Origin: Clostridia bacterium
GTDB taxonomy: Bacteria; Bacillota_A; Clostridia; Oscillospirales; CAG-272
Length of the DNA stretch: 9,831 nucleotides
Direction: 5' to 3'
Assembly: GCA_017472105.1 (NCBI GenBank)
Contig: JAFUQY010000334.1
Span: forward strand, 1 to 9,831
Every line of letters starts with the position of its first letter. The stretch's first letter is position 1. Shown here piece after piece: positions 6,766 through 9,831 of this stretch. A program made the position numbers and the translations under genes. The notes under the pieces were generated by a model. That model was not told the origin of the DNA. It saw nothing but the letters and a program-made list of their open reading frames with translations, and did not search any database.

Positions 6766-7437
6766 TTACAGGAAGGGAAGGAAGGAAACCACCCTGAACA
6801 TGCCGGAGGAAAGCCACGATACTGCCGCGGACAGGGGTCTGGAAAGCAGTCCGAGATACAGCAGAATCATGAGTCCGATCTGGATGTACCGTTCGTATTT
6901 CATGATGCCGAAGTAGTACTTGGCGGGCAGGAACGTGAGGAAAATCCTGGAGCCGTCAAGGGGCGGTACGGGGATGAGATTGAACACCCCGAGGGAGAGA
7001 TTGAGAATGTGGAAATACTGCAAAAGCTGTAATGCCGCAACCTGAAGATACGCGAGGAAATTCGACGGTGCGGGATTGTTTGCGAAGATTGTGTACAGAA
7101 TCGCATACAGCAGGGCGCCGATGAACGCCATGATGAAATTGGACACCGGACCCGCAGCTGCGGTCAGAGCCATGTCACGGCGCGGCTTTCTGAAGTACCG
7201 GCTGTTGATAGGAACGGGTCTCGCCCAGCCGAAGTGGAAGAAAATCATGCAGATGGTGCCGATGGGATCCAGATGCTTCAGCGGGTTGAGGGTCAGCCGT
7301 CCGAGATTGCGTGCGGTGGGATCGCCGAGCCGGAACGCCATATACCCGTGCGCAACCTCATGCACCGTCAGCGCGATGAGGACGCAGGGAATGACGAACA
7401 GAAGCTCAATGATCTGATCGGAAATGTTAGCGAGCAA
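6766..7437 (-). CDS. Site-2 protease family (M50) membrane metalloprotease
   Basis: A 223-residue multi-pass protein with the zinc-binding motif HEVAH (residues 26-30, H26, E27 and H30) inside the first membrane helix, and the third zinc ligand in NLIPVPPLDGSR (D161). Further hydrophobic helices lie at about 59-70, 91-118, 133-157 and 184-206. It has no PDZ domain, so it belongs to the compact S2P class rather than RseP/RasP. Such proteases cut membrane-embedded substrates; the substrate here is unknown. The start is TTG: GGAGG at 7449-7445 is seven bases upstream, and no better ATG is in frame before the HEVAH helix. A similar compact protease beside scpA is, from general knowledge, common in Clostridia. 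Confidence 0.92.
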   Translation of the reverse strand: MLANISDQIIELLFVIPCVLIALTVHEVAHGYMAFRLGDPTARNLGRLTLNPLKHLDPIGTICMIFFHFGWARPVPINSRYFRKPRRDMALTAAAGPVSNFIMAFIGALLYAILYTIFANNPAPSNFLAYLQVAALQLLQYFHILNLSLGVFNLIPVPPLDGSRIFLTFLPAKYYFGIMKYERYIQIGLMILLYLGLLSRPLSAAVSWLSSGMFRVVSFLPFL

Positions 7438-7444
7438 CTTTGTG

Positions 7445-7449
7445 CCTCC
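7445..7449 (-). promoter_or_regulatory. Ribosome-binding site that fixes a TTG start
   Basis: Minus-strand GGAGG is seven bases before TTG at 7437-7435. This spacing, together with the short distance from TTG to the first catalytic helix, makes TTG the start codon of the site-2 protease gene. Confidence 0.75.
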
Positions 7450-7467
7450 AAGTGGTTCTGTGTGGGT

Positions 7468-8067
7468 TTACAGACTGCATGCTTCGTTGATCTGCCGCCA
7501 TAAGAGGTCACGTCCGAGGTGGGTCTTGGAGGAATAATGGATCACGGGAAGATCACAGGTAAGCTCATCCTCCGCCATGATCCTGTCAAATTCCTTCTTT
7601 TCGGTGGCGTTGAGCTTGTCATACTTGGTTGCCACGATGATGTGGGGCAGATCCGCTTCTCTGAGGTAGTAGAGCATGTCGTAGTCGTCTTCCGTGGGAC
7701 CGATGCGGCTGTCAACCAGCTGGCACACCAGTCTCAGGGAGTCGATGTTTTTGTTGTTGGTAAAATATCCGTCGGTCAGCGCGGACCAGACTTTCTTGTC
7801 TTCCAGTGTGCGCTTTGCATAACCGTAGCCGGGCAGGTCGACGAGATAGAGCTTTTTGTCAATGTCGTAGAAGTTGATGGTGATGGTCTTGCCGGGCTCA
7901 CCGCTGACACGTGCAAGGCTTTTTCTGCCGAGCAGGGAGTTAATCAGCGAGCTTTTGCCGACGTTGGAACGGCCGGAAAACGCAATCTGCGGGATTCTGT
8001 CGGAGGGAATCTGCTTCGGATGCCCTGCGGAGATTTTCAGGTTTACGTTGTTTAAGTTCAGTTTCAT
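7468..8067 (-). CDS. engB: Ribosome biogenesis GTPase EngB/YsxC
   Basis: The 199-residue protein carries the complete set of GTPase motifs in EngB order: G1 GRSNVGKSS (32-40), G2 threonine in PGKTITIN (T61), G3 DLPGYGYAKR (77-86), G4 TKYDK (147-151) and G5 SSK (179-181). The compact length with no extra domain distinguishes it from Era and Der. EngB (YsxC in B. subtilis, YihA in E. coli) helps assemble the large ribosomal subunit. It starts 12 bases after the lon stop, with AGGTG five to nine bases upstream of the ATG, mirroring the lonA-ysxC pair of B. subtilis. An intact gene with no unusual features. Confidence 0.97.
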   Translation of the reverse strand: MKLNLNNVNLKISAGHPKQIPSDRIPQIAFSGRSNVGKSSLINSLLGRKSLARVSGEPGKTITINFYDIDKKLYLVDLPGYGYAKRTLEDKKVWSALTDGYFTNNKNIDSLRLVCQLVDSRIGPTEDDYDMLYYLREADLPHIIVATKYDKLNATEKKEFDRIMAEDELTCDLPVIHYSSKTHLGRDLLWRQINEACSL

Positions 8068-8079
8068 GTCACACCTGCG

Positions 8080-9831
8080 TTATACGGTACCGTAGATCCG
8101 TTCGTTCTGGGGCGGAATCACCACGGTCGGGTTCTGTTCGGCTTCCGCTTCGGTTTTTGCCGGGATCACGGTGATGGTTTCGTCACTGCGCTTCACGAGG
8201 GCGTTGGTCAGAACATCGTCCAGCGTTTCGCAGGGAATGAAGGTCATCTCGGCGGAAACGGTCGGATCCAGCTCGGGAATATCGCGCATGTTGTCCTTCG
8301 GAATGAGGAGCGTGCGGATGCCCATGGTGTAAACGGCGGTGGATTTTTCGCGCAGACCGCCGATGGCGAGCACACGACCGGTCAGGGTAATTTCACCCGT
8401 CATGGCAACATCGTGACGCACCGGAATGCCGGAGAGCGCACTGACGAGGGAGGTCGTCATGGTAACACCCGCGCTCGGGCCGTCCTTGGGAACCGCGCCT
8501 TCGGGAACGTGGATGTGAATATCCTTGGTCTTGTAGAAGTCGGCGGGAATTCCGAACTGTGCCGCATGTGCACGGATGTATGTAACCGCGATGTGTGCGG
8601 ATTCCTTCATCACGTCGCCAAGCGTACCGGTCAGCTCGATCTTGCCGGTGCCGTCCACGGGAAGAACTTCAACCTTGAGCATGTCGCCGCCCACTTCCGT
8701 GTAAGCCAGACCGTTGGTAACACCCACGAGGTCGCGCTTGTCAACGGCGTCGTCAATGATCTTGCGGGGACCGAGGTACTTTTCCAGCTCATCCGGGGCG
8801 ATGGTGAGGTTCTTGCGTTCCTCTTCCACGATCACCTTCGCACCCTTGCGGCACAGCGCACCGATTTCCCGCTCGAGATTGCGGACGCCGGATTCCCGTG
8901 TGTAGCCTGCGATCAGCTCGCGGAGGGTGTCGTCGGAGATTTTCAGCGTACGGCGGTTGAGACCGTGGCGCTTGAGCTGCTTGGGAAGGAGATGGTTCTT
9001 CGCAATCGCCAGCTTTTCGGCGGGAGTGTACGTGTTCAGCTCGATCACTTCCATACGGTCGAGCAGGGGACGCGGTACGGTATCGAGGGTATTCGCGGTG
9101 CAGATGAACATGCACTCGGAAAGATCCACGGGAAGCTCGATGTAGTGGTCGCGGAAGGACTTGTTCTGTTCACCGTCGAGGACTTCGAGCAGTGCGGATG
9201 CCGGGTCGCCGTGAACGTCGGAGCACATCTTGTCAACTTCGTCCAGAAGCATCACCGGATTGAGGGATCCCGCCTGAATCAGACCGTTGATGATCCGTCC
9301 GGGCATGGAGCCGACGTAGGTCTTTCTGTGACCGCGGATATCGCTTTCGTCACGGATACCGCCGAGGGAAACGCGGACGTACTTGCGCTTCATCGAGCGT
9401 GCGATGGAGGAGGCAAGGGAAGTCTTACCGACACCGGGCGGGCCGACGAAGCAGATGATCTGGTTTTTCAGCTCGGGATTCAGCTGTTTGACCGCGAGGT
9501 ATTCGACAATGCGTTCCTTGATCTTTTTCAGACCGTCGTGGTCGGCGTCAAGGATCCGGCGTGCGGCGTCAATGTCGACTCTGTCCTTGGTTTTCTTGTT
9601 CCACGGAATGTCGAGACAGGTTTCAAGATAAGTACGGATGACTGCCGCGTCAGGGGAACCGGGCTGTGCCTTTTCGAGACGGTAGATTTCCTTCTCGAGC
9701 TTTTCACGCACTTCGTCGTCGAGCTTGAGGGAGTCCATCTTCTTGCGGAATTTGTCGGAATCCTCGTCCATGCCGAGCTCGGTTTCGATCGCCTTGAGCT
9801 GTTCGCGGAGGTAGTAATCGCGCTGGTTTTC
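8080..9831 (-). CDS. lon: Lon (LonA) ATP-dependent protease, N-terminus outside the window
   Basis: The reading frame is open to the right edge, so 583 codons are visible and the substrate-binding N-terminal domain (about 200 residues) is missing. The first visible residues, ENQRDYYLREQLKAIETELG, match the end of the N-terminal helical domain. The AAA+ module has Walker A GPPGVGKT (lysine codon at 9424-9426), Walker B VMLLDEVDK, sensor-1 TAN and sensor-2 GVRNLER. The protease domain has the catalytic Ser in PKDGPSAG (codon 8473-8475) and the catalytic Lys in GGLREK (codon 8344-8346), so both active sites look intact. Lon degrades misfolded and regulatory proteins in the cytosol. A 37-residue, Glu/Pro-rich tail follows the end of the usual protease domain. 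Confidence 0.97.
   Translation of the reverse strand, partial: ENQRDYYLREQLKAIETELGMDEDSDKFRKKMDSLKLDDEVREKLEKEIYRLEKAQPGSPDAAVIRTYLETCLDIPWNKKTKDRVDIDAARRILDADHDGLKKIKERIVEYLAVKQLNPELKNQIICFVGPPGVGKTSLASSIARSMKRKYVRVSLGGIRDESDIRGHRKTYVGSMPGRIINGLIQAGSLNPVMLLDEVDKMCSDVHGDPASALLEVLDGEQNKSFRDHYIELPVDLSECMFICTANTLDTVPRPLLDRMEVIELNTYTPAEKLAIAKNHLLPKQLKRHGLNRRTLKISDDTLRELIAGYTRESGVRNLEREIGALCRKGAKVIVEEERKNLTIAPDELEKYLGPRKIIDDAVDKRDLVGVTNGLAYTEVGGDMLKVEVLPVDGTGKIELTGTLGDVMKESAHIAVTYIRAHAAQFGIPADFYKTKDIHIHVPEGAVPKDGPSAGVTMTTSLVSALSGIPVRHDVAMTGEITLTGRVLAIGGLREKSTAVYTMGIRTLLIPKDNMRDIPELDPTVSAEMTFIPCETLDDVLTNALVKRSDETITVIPAKTEAEAEQNPTVVIPPQNERIYGTV

Overview
The window is a stretch of core bacterial chromosome. 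Gene content and order point to Bacillota, most likely a fairly GC-rich member of the Clostridia. The evidence is LonA followed by EngB, an ScpA/ScpB pair, a GerW/YtfJ-type sporulation protein beside a DUF2953 (YtfI-like) protein, and a DacB-RluB pair. GerW hints at a spore-forming ancestry but does not prove that this organism sporulates. I see no phage, transposon, CRISPR or tRNA/rRNA sequence, and no intergenic gap exceeds about 110 bases.

Layout: positions 1-363 (+) hold the C-terminal end of a GH13 alpha-glucan hydrolase (neopullulanase/cyclomaltodextrinase type). A strong hairpin at 374-413 separates it from everything else and can act as a terminator for both strands. The rest of the window is read on the minus strand, so in transcription order from the right edge: lon (5' end outside the window), engB, a site-2 protease (TTG start), scpA, scpB, a DUF2953 membrane protein, gerW/ytfJ, a D-Ala-D-Ala carboxypeptidase, rluB, a GNAT-like protein, and a glycerate 2-kinase ending at the terminator.

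Spacing is tight: 8-53 bases between most genes, only 2-3 bases between dacB and rluB, and a 17-base overlap between the GNAT-like gene and the kinase. The one larger break, 107 bases upstream of dacB, carries a good sigma-A-like promoter and an inverted repeat in the predicted leader. The likely reading is one long read-through operon, with dacB-rluB-GNAT-kinase also having its own promoter.

Functionally the cluster groups protein quality control (Lon, site-2 protease), ribosome maturation (EngB, RluB), chromosome condensation and segregation (ScpA/ScpB), envelope and spore functions (DUF2953, GerW, carboxypeptidase) and a metabolic tail (glycerate kinase). In Bacillus subtilis these genes lie in separate loci (lonA-ysxC; scpAB...dacB...rluB; ytfI-ytfJ), so their fusion into one run is the most notable architectural point. 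I found no convincing novel system. The least understood pieces are the GNAT-like protein, the DUF2953 protein with its charged helix, and the leader of the dacB promoter.
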